Part shown: positions 10,501 to 25,500 of the stretch, piece by piece
Layout: each line of letters starts with the position of its first letter
Numbering within the stretch: the first letter of the stretch is position 1
Made by a program: the position numbers and the translations under genes
Assembly: GCA_013397695.1 (NCBI GenBank)
Contig: VYZI01000203.1
Span: forward strand, 349,920-413,919
Length of the DNA: 64,000 nt
Origin: Centropus unirufus
Lineage: Eukaryota; Chordata; Aves; Cuculiformes; Centropidae
Direction of reading: 5' to 3'
Notes under the pieces: generated by a model
What the model was told of the DNA's origin: nothing
The model's input: only the letters and a program-made list of their open reading frames with translations
The model's database searches: none

Positions 10501-13500
10501 ACATCAGAGGGAGCGTGGAGGACCAGGCTGTGGAACAGCATGGTCTCCCAGTACCTGAAGAATGGAGAGAAGGACATAAAGGAAGATTGCAGACACCAGC
10601 AGAATCTCACTAAGTTCTAATTTCATTATTAAACACAGTCAGCCAGCTGCAAAAATGTGTAATTCCTAAAATATGGAGATTTTAAATGCACCATCTTTAT
10701 ACACGTAGCCCACTGTGATCACCCGGAGTCAGTTCAGAAAGGGAGACGTGGGGGCTCAGAAGAGATCTGGTGTGAACAAAGCATCACTGCATGAAGCAGT
10801 CTAGAAGGAACTGGGTTATTTCAGTATTAAATTAAAAGTCTGTTTTCTAAATGAAAAGCCAGTCGTGGATCCATGTATGGAGTTGCAAATATCACTCAGG
10901 TTTTGGTGACATTGAAAAAGGTTTTATGTACTGATACGGCTGGTGTTCAGCTTTGTGAACTGCTTGATCACCTGAAGGCCAATTAAAAATATCTAGAGAA
11001 TTTGGGAACTCTTAATCTGGAAGTGCCTGACAGGAGAAGAACTTGGAATTGAGGAGACGAGATTCTAATGATTTGCTAATGTGATCCTTGGATTTATTAG
11101 TATTTCCAGTACAAACAGGGAAACACTCATACAACTGCACACAGAACTTGCAGTAACTCAGCTCCAATGCTGTATACAAATGTGGCTACCTCTGCTGAAA
11201 AAAGAGTAGCCACAATCTGAGGGAAAGAAGGTTTATTTAAGTGCAATCCATAACTGGTGGAGACAGACATAAACCCCAGGATGCTGGTCTACCACAAACA
11301 GTTAAATGGGGGGGAAAAGAGGAGACTCGTGAACATCTCTGCTCACATCCTTCTTCATGAGAAAATACTCATTTATTATATGGCTTTGTCATGCAGCTAC
11401 ACGAAACAAAATAATGGTCCTACCATTTGGAAGAATTGTAGGTTCCCAGATTTTCAAAAGTTTTGTAAGTTCAATCATAAACCTGGAATAGGGCTCGGTA
11501 AAAATGTTATCTATTCTACCATTCTCAAACAGGTACTACAAGAGAAAAGAAAAGGAAGACATACAGTTTGTGATTACACAACATTGCAGAGATACAGGAC
11601 ATCAGATTCTTTTTCCTTTCTTATGCCTCAGTGTCTGATGGTCCAAAACACTTTGTGGAAATCTTCAGTAAAAAAGCAAATCAACTGTCCTGCTGGGATG
11701 GGGACCTCCCCCGTGTGAAAGGAGAGATCAAGGCAAGAATCAGGGTTAGGGTTCCGAGCTCTAGAGCTGTCTCTGAAACATCATCATCCTCTTAAGTGCT
11801 AAATATGCTTAAAAAACACCACTCTGCCTATAAAAAACAGAAATTGAGTATTTTTCTGTTAGAAAGTACTTCCCAGGCTAACACTCCTGACAACAGATAC
11901 AGGACCCAGGCTGCTGCAATAGCTCAGCCTTAGCTGAGGTGAAAGGCCCTTAAACTCCTGTCAAGCAGCAGTCAGAAAAGGTTTCCTGCAAGGCAGGGGT
12001 GCGTAGCAATAAATAAGCAAAAACTGGAATATACAAAAAATGGATTTTAACTTTTTTTACCTCTTTTTCAAGCATAGCCAGGCAAAAAAAAAAAGAGAGA
12101 ATTCCATGCCTAGGCAAACACTAGGTATGACATTAGAAATGGCTTTGGATTCCTTATCTCCAATGACTGTTTAAGGAATGGAACAAGCAAGCTGTTCTAT
12201 AAAAAAGCCCCTCATAGAAATATCTGAACGCTGAGTTTTAAGTAGAAGTTATTACCATGCTAGGTTTGTCCTGTGACTTCTTAAAGGTAGCAGCAAGGCA
12301 GGCAGCAAGGACTTCTGACATTACTCCCAGCACTCATTATCTGCAAAGCTCTGGTTCTCACTGCACTTTTCCTGTAAATAGTGCCACCACACCAGGCCTC
12401 TCTCCAGCCACTGATGGAGCTCAGGCTTTGCTGGGTCACCTCTTCCATGTCAACATGTGTATTAGAAGAGCACGGTGCAACTATTTTAGATCGAAGCCAG
12501 TTCATCATAAAGCAAATATTTCAGAACAAAGCTGTCCTAGACACGAAAAAGGATCCGAAAGGTCCCAAACCCAAAGATCTGTGCCTCGGCCTCCTGCTCC
12601 ACATCCCTCCTCAGCGCAGAACCCAGCCTGTTTGCTCTGCTCATAAAAAGGTCCGGACTAATTAGTCAAACAAGGCCTCCTCTACAAAAACCAAGCATGG
12701 GACTATGGATATGAAGCATCAATAAGCAGAGCAAGTTTTCTATGTGCTCAGCAATGCCGTCATTCCCCGAGTTACCTGCTGAATTCCAAGGCACAAGTAT
12801 AAGATGCTGTCAGGATCGTACTTTTCTCCATTTGGTCTCCGCACCTCTTGAATAAACTGGCACAAACCAAAACTCAGCTCAGCAAAAGTGCACGAGAGAA
12901 TGTCCTCCTTGAGCTTCACAGGACGAACTGTGGCCAGGAAAACCATTAGAAAAATTAATTTAATTGTCCAGATTAAACCTTTCCCTGTTCTGTATCATTT
13001 CGTATAGGCAGAACTATGAAATCTCTCTCACTCGAGTTCCCTGTATGATTAAACCCATCAACTATTTTTGGCTAATAGTTAATGAGGATTTGGGCACTAA
13101 AAGCCAACCCCCCGCATGTGCACCCAGTAGAAATGCTGCAGCTGAGTAAAAAGGAAGCAGGCATTTAAAGCCAAGACATCGGAGTCTGCTGAACACAAAG
13201 ATGTGGGGTGGTAATGGCTGCAGGGGCTCAAGGCTGGCTTGATAAATAGGTGTCACCTCTAGAGCTGGACTCGGGAATCCTGAGTGAGAGAAAGAGCCTG
13301 AATATTTCCCAATAGTCCTGGACCGGAGTTGAGGGCAGCACATTCGACTCCTCGATGGGAGAGGAATGAAGAGTTTCACGGGATATGTGTGGGATTCAGA
13401 AGAGAAATAGAGCAAACAGGGAATCAAAGGATCCGAGGTGAAATCACCAGCCTTGGCTGCTCTGCTCCTTACACAAGTGCCTGCTCGGGACTGAGCCGGG

Positions 13501-16500
13501 AATCCTTCTGGGAGGGGTGGAAGAGATACGGTTTCCTAGAACTGACTGTAATATTTGCTTCCTTAGCCACAAGAAGAAAACACAGCAACTCATGTGATTA
13601 CACTTCTCCTGGGAAACAAAACCCAGCTGTTCGTAAGTAACAACAACCAAAACTCCAAATAAGAGAGGAAAAAGCAGATCCCTTTCTAATTAGAATCTTT
13701 CCCTTTGGGATCCTCCCTAACCAATCCCTGCCATGCTCAGTTCTTTACATCACAGAGCGTTTTATATGGTTTGTTCTCTTCCCCACCAGCTCTCAAAGCT
13801 CACTTTTGTCCCTAACTGAAATTCTCTGCTTGAGTTTGAAAACATGCCCATAAAACTCTCAGTGCAAGGACATAGGGCAGGTCTGAAAGCAGGGAAAAGG
13901 GCAGTCAGACACTGCCAAATCCCAGGACTGCTCTGCTTTTGTGAAAAGAGAAAGGGAAATAATCCACAATTAGAAAAACAAGCAAAGGTGATGTTTACAT
14001 TGTCATCATTACTGATCACCCTAGCGAGACACAAGGACAATTCACACCTTTTAAAGCTGGTTCAGGCGAGCTGAGCACAGAACGGGGCTGACTTTGAGAC
14101 AGTTTATTTCCAGCTGTGAAGCCTAGAATCAGCCTAGAAATTAACGTTTTAATGCTGTTGCACAAAATTTTTTACAGCAAATAATTAGGCTGACAAACAA
14201 ATACTTTGTGTCTGCATCAACAACAGATGAAAAACATGGGGCCAAGTTGGTATGGTCAGCTTAGAATTCTGGCCTGATAACAGCTCGGTAAAGCTCAGCA
14301 GCATAAAGCACCTCTTCTACACATGAACAATCACTACATGCAAGTGAAGGCAGAGGGGAGGTTAAAAGACCAACATTACTAATGCTGGAAAGAAATCTAG
14401 TGTTTTAGAGCCTGTTTTAATGGATAACAGATCAATTATGAATCTAACAGCTACGATTTTAAGTGCATTCAAAGACACAAGACTACTCTGCACTCATGAA
14501 TAAACTCAGTAATAGCTAATCCTCATTTTTATTTGAACAACAAATCATGCCAAGTGCTCTTCAAACAAGTACCTCAGTTTTGCACTGAGAGAAAAAATTT
14601 ACCCGAAAGCTTCAGGTCCCCTTGTTCCTCCTGTGCATTTTTCCATTGGACCCAGTTTTTCCAGGCGTTTACCCCATACATGTATTTTAGGGTCATCCCA
14701 GAAACAGAGCAGCCTGGGTAGGAGCCCTGCATCAGGTTCCGAGGCTCAACAGAAACCACGGACTTCTTCCGTCCCTGCAGGCGAGCAAGGAAAGCAAACC
14801 AAACACACACTTAATGAGCTTTTCCTCCATGGATGCTTAACCTGGTCTCATATAAAAAGGCTGCTACACTGACAAGATAACAAAATCCTCCTCTTGTGAC
14901 GGGATCTGAATGGGTATTTATTTTTGGACAGGTATTAAATGTATTTTACGGAAAAGGTGCAATAAAATACAATAATTCTCACAGTGATAAATAGGCATAG
15001 AAACAGATTCAGCCACACAAGGAAAAATTGATCCTTTCCTGGAGATTATGAGAGCCCTTACGAGACCCTTCTTTTGGAGTGTTTTGAAACGATCCACATT
15101 TAAGAAAAGTGCATTTATTCTACTGAGAGGGAGGAAAGAAAATGTTATCTCATACAGCGTAGTTCCATCAAGTTCTCATTGTCACCCTGGAGCAGTGTCT
15201 TTTTACTTCTAAGAATAAGCATGCAGGCAATGCTATTACTTCAAAAGCAAGGAACTTGAGTTCCAGAAGTCCTTTCTTACCCGTCTTTTCGGCTGTGGGA
15301 AACCATCTCTATGTCTCCGTCTCGCTCGCGATCGTGACTGCAAAGCCAGTCCTTTACTGAGAGGGTCAAATGAGTCTGAAGTCAAATCAACACCATTAGG
15401 AGCTTAATTATGTGATTTAAGAGCCCAGGCAGATGTCACATAGATGCTATGTAATACCTTACCGCTCCTGTATATTCAAATAATGCTCTGCCTTTGAATA
15501 ATTAGGCAATCTCTATACCTTCTGCATAAACAAAGCAAATGCTCAGAAGATGAAAAAAAGCCCCCCAAGATTGGGTGTACTCAGACAAACTTATGTTCTC
15601 ATGCAATACCCACATGGATCACACGTAGGGACTCAGAAGTGATTCAAAGGAGCTACTCTTGTCAAGGGTTTTGTACAACGCTGTCTTTAAAGATACCAGT
15701 AGTATTTTTAAAATATTGATTTTTAGTAGATATTTTAGTAGGATGGGAAGAACTAATTGATTACTGCAGTTTTCACTGCTGCATTAATGCAGCTTTAAAT
15801 ACCCACTCTGATATTATATTAAAATCACCCCTTTCACAAACAGGTGGCTGGTACAAAGCTTACTCAGAAAACTGTGTGTACTTTTACACAAGGCATTTTC
15901 CTCCCCATTACACTGACCTGATGGAAAGTCTGCTTCCAGGTCCTGTTCAACATCACTTTTGGAAAACTGCTTCAGTTCTGGATCCGGTTCTGGCAGGGCA
16001 TTTGATCGTAAGGCATAGTGATTTAACTCATCCTCCCAGCTGTGTGGAGTGGACACTGCTTCTGATTCCAGGTCTCCGCTGTAAGTGCTGCCTTGGTCTG
16101 AAACGAGAGCGATCAGATACACCCTGTGCTATAGGAAAGGGCAAACAAAAAGGGGAATTTGCAAGAAAAAATAGAGGAAGATCAAAATCCATTTGCAAAA
16201 AAAAAATCTAACTGACCTTTCTCAAATAACTTGGGGTCCAGGAAGAGCTCATGCTCGGATGATTGAGATCCTTTAGAAAGAGAAGGAGATCTGTATCTAC
16301 AAATGACTGACAGCTTACAGAACCAATACAAGATACTTTGAACACAAAAACCCACATATATTGGGTCATAATACTAACACAAATGATGCGCCTTCTCCTC
16401 CACTAGAGTTCTCCTAACAGCTTTCTACCTTGGCCATGCTGTTATGGGACAAACAGAAATGGAGAACTAACCCATGTTTGCTTTTCCAAACATGTCCATC

Positions 16501-19500
16501 CCTCTGTGTTTATCTGAGTCATCTGTAGACAAGTAAGATATTTGGTTCATTCCTTTGCAGTTTGTTCCACTTCTATTACATGGAATGATCACTATCCAAC
16601 ACATTCTAGCCTGCATCATCCTCCAAGAATCCACCAGGAAAAGCCTGATAGGAAAATATTCTTGTAAAGCAGCTGCTCTGTCTTCTCTGATTTTGACTCC
16701 TACTAACCCACGATGTCCTGATGTGGAGATTTACAGCTCCAGTGACCTGTTACTGTCAGCAAAGGCAAACCAGCACCTGGCATCAGGGACAGGGAATGCA
16801 AAGGCATTTAAATCTCTGTCAGCGCTCAGTTTCTAGTGCGCATTCTGTGCTAAGCACAGCTCTGCTCAACACTGGCTGATAAACCTCAATGAAGTCACAA
16901 AAGCTTCAGAGAGGTGGAGCTATAGACAACATCTGAGACACGAATTTCATAATGGAAAATAAATGTTGGTAAGAGAATACGGCCATTTAACTTGGTACCC
17001 ATACTTGGGAAGCAGCCAATCTAGCCCCTACATCCACTTCTCTATCTGTTTTTTCATGATGGGAGGACTTCCATCACGCTGCACTTCGTTTCCTTTTTAA
17101 AACCACCACATACCACCATGAGAATGTGTTTTTTCTTTCTCCTCATCCTCAGCAATCATTTCTGCCATCTGAATGAGATCGGCTTCAAATGGATTCGTGG
17201 GAATCTTTTCCTTGATATCCTGAATAGTTTCAATAATCTTATCAGCATTATCCAGGGTAGTTGGGAAGAGCATGGGAACTGGTACCTAGGGAACATGTGA
17301 GAAATTCATATTAGAGAATGTTTCAGGGTAAAGGGAAACAGCAAATGCACAAGGGAGGTTCCCCTCATTTAATCTTACATATATTTTAGGACTACTAAAT
17401 CTAATATTAAAATAACTCCAGACTGGACAATTTACTTCATCGTACAAATTGGTAGTTTGGTGTGATGAAGCTTTATTACGCATGATGTTATAAGTAAAGA
17501 AATGGTTTCAAGGACTCCAAATACCACTTGCGTGGCTGGTCACAAGCCCCAGTGACAGTGCTCTGTGTCCTGTTCAGAAATGAGACTATAAACCCCTGCT
17601 CTAGAGAACCGCTCTTTAACTTACAGGTACTGGCATCCCAAGTGGAACTGGTGTGTACTGAGTGTAGAGGTGAAGGGGCACTGGCACAAACACTGGCACA
17701 GGAACAGGGACCACAATGATCCGGGGCTGAACTTCTTCTTCTTCTTCTGTTACATCAAAACGAAATAGAAATTGTTTAATACAACTGTCCCGTACACTCC
17801 AGAGTGTGCACAGCACTGGTCTTGGTTCAGAGCCACCTTTCACTTCAGCATTGTTGTAACAAGTACAAACACTACAGTGTGGAAACAAACAGCACTGAGA
17901 CCACCTACACGAACGCTGGAAGGGAAGAGAGTGGAAATAAATATTAAATGCTATGCTCAGCACTCAAGTAAATGGTGTGGTAATAAAATTCTCTCACAAC
18001 AGACTACAAGACCATAAGAAGGTACCATTATAAAACCAACCACTCTTCCCGCTTAACTTCATCTTCCTTAGAGAGGTTTACAGCAAGGCTAAATACATCC
18101 TCCTCCTTCTACAGTGACAATGACAAAACAAGGGCTCCTTGATGGCAATCTGAACTACATCACAGCCTGTGAAGGTGTTTCTGTTCCCTCCCAGCCACCT
18201 CAGAGAGAGCTTAGAGCAAATACAAATGTAATTAAATGACCTTAGAAATAAGAGATTCTTAGTACCTGTATCTAATAACTAGAGGAAAGTGAGAGTTGCA
18301 ATAATCTTTGGAAAATCAAGGACTCTATTAGAATGAGTCTGCTCTTGTGGCTTGAACTATGAGAGCAAAGAACTCACAACTTCTGTCCTCAGGAAAATAC
18401 GCTTCCCCCAGAGCCTTTTATTGCCACAACCATTGCCCTTCACTCCCCGCAGTCAAGACGAGTTAAAGCAAATCTCAAGACTCATCACACATGAAGCTTT
18501 ATGCTTTTCAAAGAATGGCAAAGGTTCTACATCTGTAAGGAAAATACCATACAACAACCTGGAAACTATTTAAGGTCTTAAAATGTATTAAAAAATATTC
18601 TGTTAGATAAATCATGCATTGCTCTCTCAACTGGAACTCAGACGTTGATCAAATAGGTGGATTAGCTGCTTACCTGTCTGGCATTCTTTGTTTTGTGTGT
18701 GAGGTTTGCACGAGGTGGCCTTGGTCTGCGTGATGGGCTTGCACAACAATGCTTTGTTTTTCAGAAGCCGAGGTGGTTGTGAAGGTGGCAGCTTTAGGGC
18801 ATCTGTCTGAGTACTGGCCTGTGGGGAAAGACACAAAGCAGTGCAGAGTCAGCGTGGGTTTGAAGGGCACCATGAGATAAATATTAGTTCTCTGCTATGG
18901 AAGGCCAAACACCTTGAAACTTGCCTTGCTGATAGAAATGATCAGTTAAAAACTATTGCAAACCCAGCTTGATAATGTATTGAAGCTTTCTGGTCTGCAT
19001 CACACACTTCAAAGAGCTCAAGAATAGGAACTCTGGAAGTTATTTGCAGATAAGGGGTGACACTGGGTCCCCACAGCTCTGTTACTACAAGGGAGTGGGG
19101 AAGGAATGCTAAACTGCAAGAACTTGCTCATGTCAGACCCTGTGTCCACGTGGGTCCCCTTCCTCCTGTGCTCTTTTGACATCACATCCCACTTTTGGCA
19201 CAAAAGGTAGAGAGGCCACCCATGGATTGCTTGAGAACTACAGCTGTCTCAAGAGCCACAATTTGACAGGCTTTGTCTGAAAGCATCTGTCAGTGGGTAC
19301 AGAAAGATTTTTATGTCATAAAAGCCCTGTCCATTTGAAAACAAAAAAGCATCTGCAATCTGGATGAATTTTAAATCCCAAGCAGGAAAAGCAGGTACAA
19401 AATGATGGTGTAAAATTCTTGGATGCTTTCCTTGTTATTGATACAATCTGGGTGGAAGTGAGAAAAAGAGTCTCTCGTAACACTTACATCTCCTATTATT

Positions 19501-22500
19501 TTTGCTGTCACAGTAGGGACTGCACCTGTGAAGAGAAAACATGCAGCAGCTTGTGTACTTATCATCAAGGACCATAACCCATACTCTGCCAAGGTCAAGA
19601 CAAAGAATTCCCATTAAACCTCACTCCCTGGTGTCTGCACATAAATTTATGTCATTTATACCCAGGTAGGAAGGACAAAACTGCAACCATCTGCACTGAT
19701 GTGAAGCATAATGAAGGAGGGGCTGTTGTCCTCAGTGGAAAAGGTCCCTGAACAGATAAAAATGTTCAGAGAATTAAAAATAGCGGCATCATATTCAGCA
19801 GCCTTACCCTGTAAAACATTGTTGGAGTTAACAGTAGGCTGGGCAGCAGGGGTGCTTGCGAGGGACACCACGTTTGCTATGACAGGGGTTGAGTCCTTTC
19901 GCAAAGAAGGGGGGCCCGATGAGGACGCTGGTGCCATAGAGGGGTTTGCTGGAGAGAGTGAACAGAAGAGAACTAAAATAAGCAAAAAGATCATTTACAA
20001 AACAGCATTTCTGAAGCAAGACCCACCCTCCAGCGTTAGCTCCAACAAAAAAGCCTGTATGAGAAGAGAACGCAGGTGTCAAACTGCAGTGTTTCAGTTT
20101 AGATAGGAGGTTGGTTCCACAAGCAAACTCAAGGTATTTCCACTCACGGAAACATCTCAGCAGTGTGCAAGCAGCTCCCTCTGTGGATGTGGATCTAAAC
20201 AGGATGTGGAGCAGAGCAGACAAGAGGACTGGATGCCCCTCAGTGCTTGGTACCCAACGTATGCATTACAGGGGACAGGTGAGACACTGACAGATAACGA
20301 ATGAGGTGAATTTTATGAGGGCCTCCCAGATAGAGGAATTCTTATGTTCTTTCCAAGTCAATGCACCATTCCTTAGCCCATTCCCATGAATTACCACGTT
20401 TTATCCAAAATGGCCCGCTCATCCCTTACATTTTACATTAAATGGGCTTTTGTTTTGAGAAACTGATTGAAAAGGAAGTGCTTTGGTTTTGTCCTCTTTA
20501 CAATCACCACCTAGATTTGATGTATGAAGCAATTCCATTTCACACCTGAAGACGTTCGGAATTGTCTGAATTAAGAGATACATCTAAACCTGAGCCCATT
20601 CAGTGGCAATGGGCAAGGCCCCAATAGAGGGTGCATCTCAGAACGCTCACTGCATCGAGTTTCCAGCTACACGTTCACATCACTATCACACACCCCAAGA
20701 GATAAATGCTATTCCCAGCCTGTTTTACCTGTGTTGTTCGGGGGCGGAGGGTCAGAAACAGTTTGCTGTTTACAGAACAATAGAATACAAAGCAGGTTGC
20801 AGAAATGCTTGATCTCCCCATGCCACTTCATGGACTCGCCGAGTTTCCCTTGTCTCTTACAACCATCACACTTGGCCATCTAGGAACACAGAACGAGGGA
20901 GAACTTAAACACAGTTGGAAAGAGCCCGTGTACCGCAACGTCCCTGCACCCTGCTCAGCACAGAAATCCATGAGAGTGCCTCATTTTTGCAGTGTAACAA
21001 AAAGCAGCAGAACAATCAGGCTGGATCCATGTGCTGAGACCAGCGGGATGAGGTTTAACAAGGCCAAAAGCCAGGTCCTGCACTTGGAACACAACAGCCC
21101 CAGGCAGCTCCAGGATTGGGGAAGAGTGGCTGGAAAGCTGCCTGGAGGAAAAGGACGGGGGGGTGTTGGTTGACAGTGACTGAACAGGAGCCAGCAGTGG
21201 CCCAGGTGGCCAAGAAGGCCAATGGTATCTTGGCCTGGATCAGAACCAGCGTGGCCAGCAGGGCCAGGGAGGTGATTCTGCCCCTGCACTCAGCACTGGT
21301 GAGGCCACACCTCGAATCCTGGCTTCAGTTCTGGGCCCTTCACTCCAAGAAGTACGCTGGGGTTCTGCAGCACGTCCAGAGAAGCAAATGGAACTGGGGA
21401 AGGGGCTGGAGAACAAGGGTTGTGAGGAACAGCTGAGGGAGCTGGGGTGGCTCAGCCTGAAGAAGAGGAGGCTGAGGGGAGACCTCATCCCTGCCTCCAA
21501 CTGCCAGAAAGGAGGTTGTGGAGGGGTGGGTGCTGGTCTCTTCTCCCAAGGGACAGGTGATGGGACGAGGGGGAATGGCCTCAAGCTGTGCTAGGGGGGT
21601 TCAGACTGGACGTCAGGGAAAGATTTTTTTACTGAGAGGGTCATGGGGTGCTGGCACCCCTGCCCAGAGAGGGGGTGCAATCACCATGCCTGGACGGGTT
21701 TAACAGACGGGAGATGAGGTGCTCAGGGACCTGGTTTAGAGGCAGACAGGGACAGTTGGACTCAATGATCTCGAGGTCTCTTCCAACCTGGTGATTCTAT
21801 GGTTCTATGATCGGTGCCTGCCTTCCCACAACCTGTATCAGGTTCTCTCTATAGAGAACTCTGGGACTCAAGAGGCATTTACTCATCTCTCCCATACAGG
21901 CAACCTATTCCACGGGCACAGAAGTCAATGACAGGCAGCTCACGCAGCTCCTGATGTACAAAGGTTCTTTCGCTGACATGTTTATATTCTAGAGGACACT
22001 TATGTGAGAATATTGCTTACCTGGTAAAACAGAACAGTGAATTTAGACATGCACTCCTCTGAGCAGAATTCCTCCGTTTTCCCCCCAAAGTGATTCTGGA
22101 CCAGCCTAGGGGAAGCCTGTAAACAGTAACTGCACATCTTACAGTGGTTTCCCCAGCGCTTGGCCAAGTTGTGTTTATAAAGCAGCTTACAACCTGAAAG
22201 AAAATAGCAAAAACCCTCAAATTAACCTCCAATATCAGAATGACACCTGCTCAGCACTTCTGTTTCTTGTATTCAGTTACATCTGCAACAATTTGTTCTA
22301 ACACGCAATTACAATACAAAGTGTCACCAAAGTCCTGTGTTTCTAAACCTAAAAACATTACGTTTCTCTTAGTATAAATTTTAGGACAAAACAATTCTAA
22401 CTTGATTTATCTGAGGCACAGCCTTGCCCCTTCCTACCTTCACTACAGAACGTCTTATCCACGCCCGAGAACCGCACCGTCTCCTTGAGAATCTTCTCAC

Positions 22501-25500
22501 TCCCACAGTATTCACACAATGCCATTATGTTGCTCCTCTTCTTATACTCATCACAGCAGGTCTTCCCACAGAACTGGAACATTTTACCCTGCAACACAGT
22601 CAGAATGCTTTGGTTTCAATGTTTCACATCCCACTTAATAGTTAATTAAGTACATTTTAATAGTTAATAAAAACTCAGAAGCATAATTGTGCCCCTGGAT
22701 ATGGACAGCACTGGTGAGTAAGTGTCCCCGTTTAGCTTTATAACACAGCACAACTGTCTGCAGAAAGCCCTCACCAGTGCGCTTTGTCCTGGAATTAAAA
22801 GGATCACCTCTGGGAACAAGAATCAGGAAAGCGCACACCTGGCCAGGCAATCACAGGGGTTGGGGTTTTTTTGGAGGTTTTTTTTCTGTTTTTAAGATCA
22901 AAGAGTTACTATCAGTATTAATTTAGATACCGGTTAGTTAAATGATTCCAAATTCCCCCACAGCAGGACAGAGTAAGCAACGGAGCAGCACTGAGAGAAC
23001 ATTGCATAAAAACTACAGTTTCTTGGATTTCTCTTGAGAAAGATGAGCTTGAAATGCCTTAATCTTTATCACCTTGTAGTCAAGCAGCTCTGGTTTGGTG
23101 GCAAACAGCTTGTTACAGTTCTGACACCTGAGTTTTACGACAGGGCGGGCAAACGTGACTTGCTGGGACTGGGCAGCCAGCCTCTGCAGGCCAGCAGCAG
23201 CAGAGCTGCTCATGTTGCTGGGTGACACAGAGGAGGTGGTGCCACCAGCCGACACCGTTGCCCCAGAGGGAATGCTGACGATGACTTGGCCTTGTGACAG
23301 AGGAACCACAGAGGAGTTCGTCCCCGCAGGCTTGTTGAACAAATTCTGCCAGAAAGAGAATTGAGGAAGAGAGTTTATTGTACAATATTACATATTTTCC
23401 CCGATATCCTAGATATTTACACCAAGAATTTATTATTCTGTTAGTTCAGTTAAGAAGAAACCCGAGGTGCCACACCTGGAAAGCTGCTACACAGCTGTAG
23501 CTGCAAAAATTGCGTATGCTCCCATCCGACATAGCCAAGTGATACTGAGGGTTTGCTGAGGTTTTACAGCTGTTGCACTGAACTTGAACACCTGAGGGGG
23601 CAACAGAGAAGAGAACGTGATGTATGCAACACCCAGCTGTGCTGCGGATCGTTTTGCACTGGGCATCCAAACCCAGAGGATCTGGATGACAAGCCAAGGT
23701 ACACAAAGGAACACGAGACAAAGTTTCTACAGATTCAGAAGCAGACGCTGCAGCTGCGGGGCCTGCTGCTTGCCAGACCCTTTAATTCATCTCCCAGTAT
23801 CCCTAGGATGTCAGTAAGCATTTTCCTGTTTTACAAGAAAAGTAGCTGAGAATGTCTTTGCCCAGCTCAAGGCGACATCAGGCAGAGGTGACCAAGCTGA
23901 TCCCCCTGGAGTTCAGGGCCAGAGAGGTCTCTGGTGGTGTGGCACATGCCCACAGAAGTGGATTTGTCTGGCTGGGAAACCCACCAGCTGCACTTGCAAG
24001 AGCAGAACATAGATGAAGGTTTATCGCTGTGTTTAATCCCTCTAAAAACAAAGCAGAAATGGCTGTGCAGTCACTGTTTGGTTGACCAGTGGTAGAAAGT
24101 CCACCTCCTAAAAAGAAAATCAGCCTTAACTTTCAAGAAAAATAAAGCCTGGCTCTGCGCTATGCACAATTGTGCTCCTAAAGAAGTAAAAGGGTAAACT
24201 CACCAGCAGCAGTAACCATTTTCACTCTATACGCTGACAAGCAGTTCACAGAGCAGAACAGTTCAGTTTTTCCCAGGTTATTTGTGCTCTCCACCATCTC
24301 GGCTGAAGATCTCAAAGATTTACACAGTGTGCAAGCGGTAATTTTGGCTGACTTCTGTGGAAAGACAGAAATCCATCAACCACATGAAATGTAGAGTTTT
24401 TATTAGGCTGAAAATGAATCACTAACACACAGAAGTGACTGCCAGTGCACTTGAAAGAGTGTTTATTTTGCAGCTGTGTTATTTCTGGTGTGGGTATACC
24501 CGAGTGCTCCAGTGTGCAGCTATATCCACCCTTGGAGCACCTGGGAACTGGGCTCTCACTCCAGGCAAGCACTACCTTTGCGGCACAGTTTAAGCAGCAC
24601 CCAGGCTGCCAGAGCGAAGGCCCCAAGTGCAAACCAAACAGCACCGCGTGCTGTAACAGCACCTATCGAGCACCTTCTCTCAGGCAACTGCAAGAGTTCT
24701 GCTGAGCAGCAACATTTTGCTTACGATTTTTCAGATATCAGCAATGTATGCCAGCACTATTCCCATTTAAATACATCAATGTTCCCTGATGGGAAAAAAA
24801 AACAGAGAGAAGAAGGCTCCTCTCTCGCCCATAAAACCCCCCAGAGTATCAGACTATTTCTGAAAGAATAATTGAGTGAAATGCTGTATAAAAATCAATA
24901 AAAAATAGACCCATAAACTTTGAATAGGGTGTATTTTCAGGATGACTGACATATCGAAGGTTTTGATGTGAGATGCAAAAGCAGCGTGAAATCCCTCCCC
25001 TTCTCTGCTTCTGTAATTGAATTTTCAGATTTGTTTCAGAGGACAAGTGATGTTGTAAGCAATTTTCTGGATTAAATACTTTTAGCAGATCTCTTTTTTT
25101 ATTTTTTTAATTTCATTAGGCATTTCTTGGCCTAAGTGGCCTGAATAATGAGGCAGCAGAGACAAATTGCGAAGTGAAGTTGCACTATCTTATCAGAGGG
25201 CAATTTTTCCTGAAGTAATTGCATTTAAATAAGTCAGTCAAAAATAATTGAGCTATTACAATAAATTAGGGTTCACTGAACTGCTCAGCTCTTTTAAGAG
25301 GCTCCACTGTAATAAACATTAAATTATTAAAAATTAGAATAATAACTAATTATTACTTTTGAATACTCAAATAGAAAGCAGCTTAAAGGATGAGTAAATT
25401 CAGAGTGGTTTGCTGCTGTGCAGTCCCACTGTGTCTTCTCCAACACAGAAATACTTTGGCAGCCTGTTCAGCAGTAAGGGCAACAGAGAAACGTGTCTGG

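Noticed and set aside
11257..11718. A 153-codon plus-strand open frame
   Set aside because: It is antisense to ZMYM4 exon 27, whose conserved minus-strand reading and splice sites explain the sequence.
21116..21436. A plus-strand frame in a ZMYM4 intron with reverse-transcriptase-like residues
   Set aside because: It is the decayed 3' part of CR1 ORF2, interrupted by stops and frameshifts, and is annotated as a mobile element.
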